A stretch of 5,281 nt of DNA from Burkholderiales bacterium (GTDB lineage Bacteria > Pseudomonadota > Gammaproteobacteria > Burkholderiales > Usitatibacteraceae). The translations under genes were made by a program, and so were the position numbers. A model generated the notes under the pieces. It was not told where the DNA came from. It ran no database searches and saw only the letters and a program-made list of their open reading frames with translations. Where the stretch lies: positions 1 to 5,281 of the forward strand of contig JADGRS010000002.1 in the NCBI GenBank assembly GCA_017880705.1, read 5' to 3'. Shown one piece after another: positions 5,051 to 5,281 of this stretch (position 1 is the stretch's first letter; each line of letters starts with the position of its first letter).

Positions 5051-5281
5051 TGGTAGTGCACGTGCTTGTCGAGCAGGAAGAACTGCGCGAGCGCGATCGC
5101 GCCCAGGATCCCGAGCAGCACCACGGTGAGCGCCGCCGCGTAGCCCGTGTCCCAATAGCTGAATCCCACCTGGTAGATGTGGAAGAGCAATAGCGACGTC
5201 GCGTTGTTGGGGCCGCCCTTGGTCATCACCACGATGTGGTCGACGAGGCGAAACGCGTTGATCACCGCGTTCACGAGGACA
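5047..5281 (-). CDS. ABC transporter permease, UgpA/MalF family, C-terminal part only
   Basis: The minus-strand frame enters from the right edge and ends at TGA (5049-5047), showing 77 complete codons. The segment VVMTKGGPNNATSLLLFHIY, then the GFSYWDTGYAAAL stretch, is characteristic of the last periplasmic loop and final spans of UgpA/MalF-type permeases. The last membrane helix is roughly TVVLLGILGAIALAQFFLL, followed by a short tail ending HVHYQ. It would pair with the UgpE/MalG-type permease downstream to form the importer channel. The GTGA overlap shows the two are in one operon. The true start lies beyond the window; the GTG at 5274 is an internal valine, not a start. Confidence 0.92.
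   Translation of the reverse strand, partial: VLVNAVINAFRLVDHIVVMTKGGPNNATSLLLFHIYQVGFSYWDTGYAAALTVVLLGILGAIALAQFFLLDKHVHYQ

Overview
The window looks like ordinary chromosome from a high-GC, ubiquinone-using Gram-negative bacterium. A betaproteobacterium is the best guess. Reasons are the dense GC-rich coding DNA, a UbiB colinear with proteobacterial UbiB, a secreted class D beta-lactamase, and sugar/glycerol-phosphate type ABC permeases. The assignment is an inference; no rRNA or other taxonomic marker is present. No tRNA, rRNA, CRISPR array, insertion sequence, integron or phage gene was seen.

Layout, left to right. (1) Bases 1-114, minus strand: the first 38 codons of a histidine phosphatase (RHG motif), cut by the window edge. 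(2) Bases 115-324: a divergent intergenic region with candidate promoters in both directions and a direct repeat (CTACA-N2-CGTAA, two copies 32 bp apart). (3) Bases 325-1845, plus strand: full-length ubiB, an atypical kinase/ATPase needed for ubiquinone synthesis, possibly read from a nearly leaderless transcript. (4) Bases 1859-3380, minus strand: a two-gene unit with an endonuclease/exonuclease/phosphatase (EEP) family hydrolase first, then a cation-dependent O-methyltransferase 4 bp downstream. It converges on ubiB. (5) Bases 3381-3465: a short divergent promoter region with two near-identical 9-mers exactly 20 bp apart. (6) Bases 3466-4275, plus strand: an intact exported OXA-type beta-lactamase with all catalytic motifs. 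(7) Bases 4253-5281, minus strand: the end of an ABC importer operon. It holds the tail of a UgpA/MalF-type permease and a complete UgpE/MalG-type permease joined by a GTGA start/stop overlap. The second permease overlaps the 3' end of the beta-lactamase gene by 23 bp, tail to tail.

The genes do not form one pathway. The clear functional units are the permease pair and, by arrangement only, the EEP/methyltransferase pair. I found no convincing novel multi-gene system. The most interesting items are the apparently intrinsic class D beta-lactamase with its own divergent promoter region, the repeat pairs in both divergent intergenic regions, the near-leaderless ubiB start, and the antisense overlap between the beta-lactamase and permease genes.
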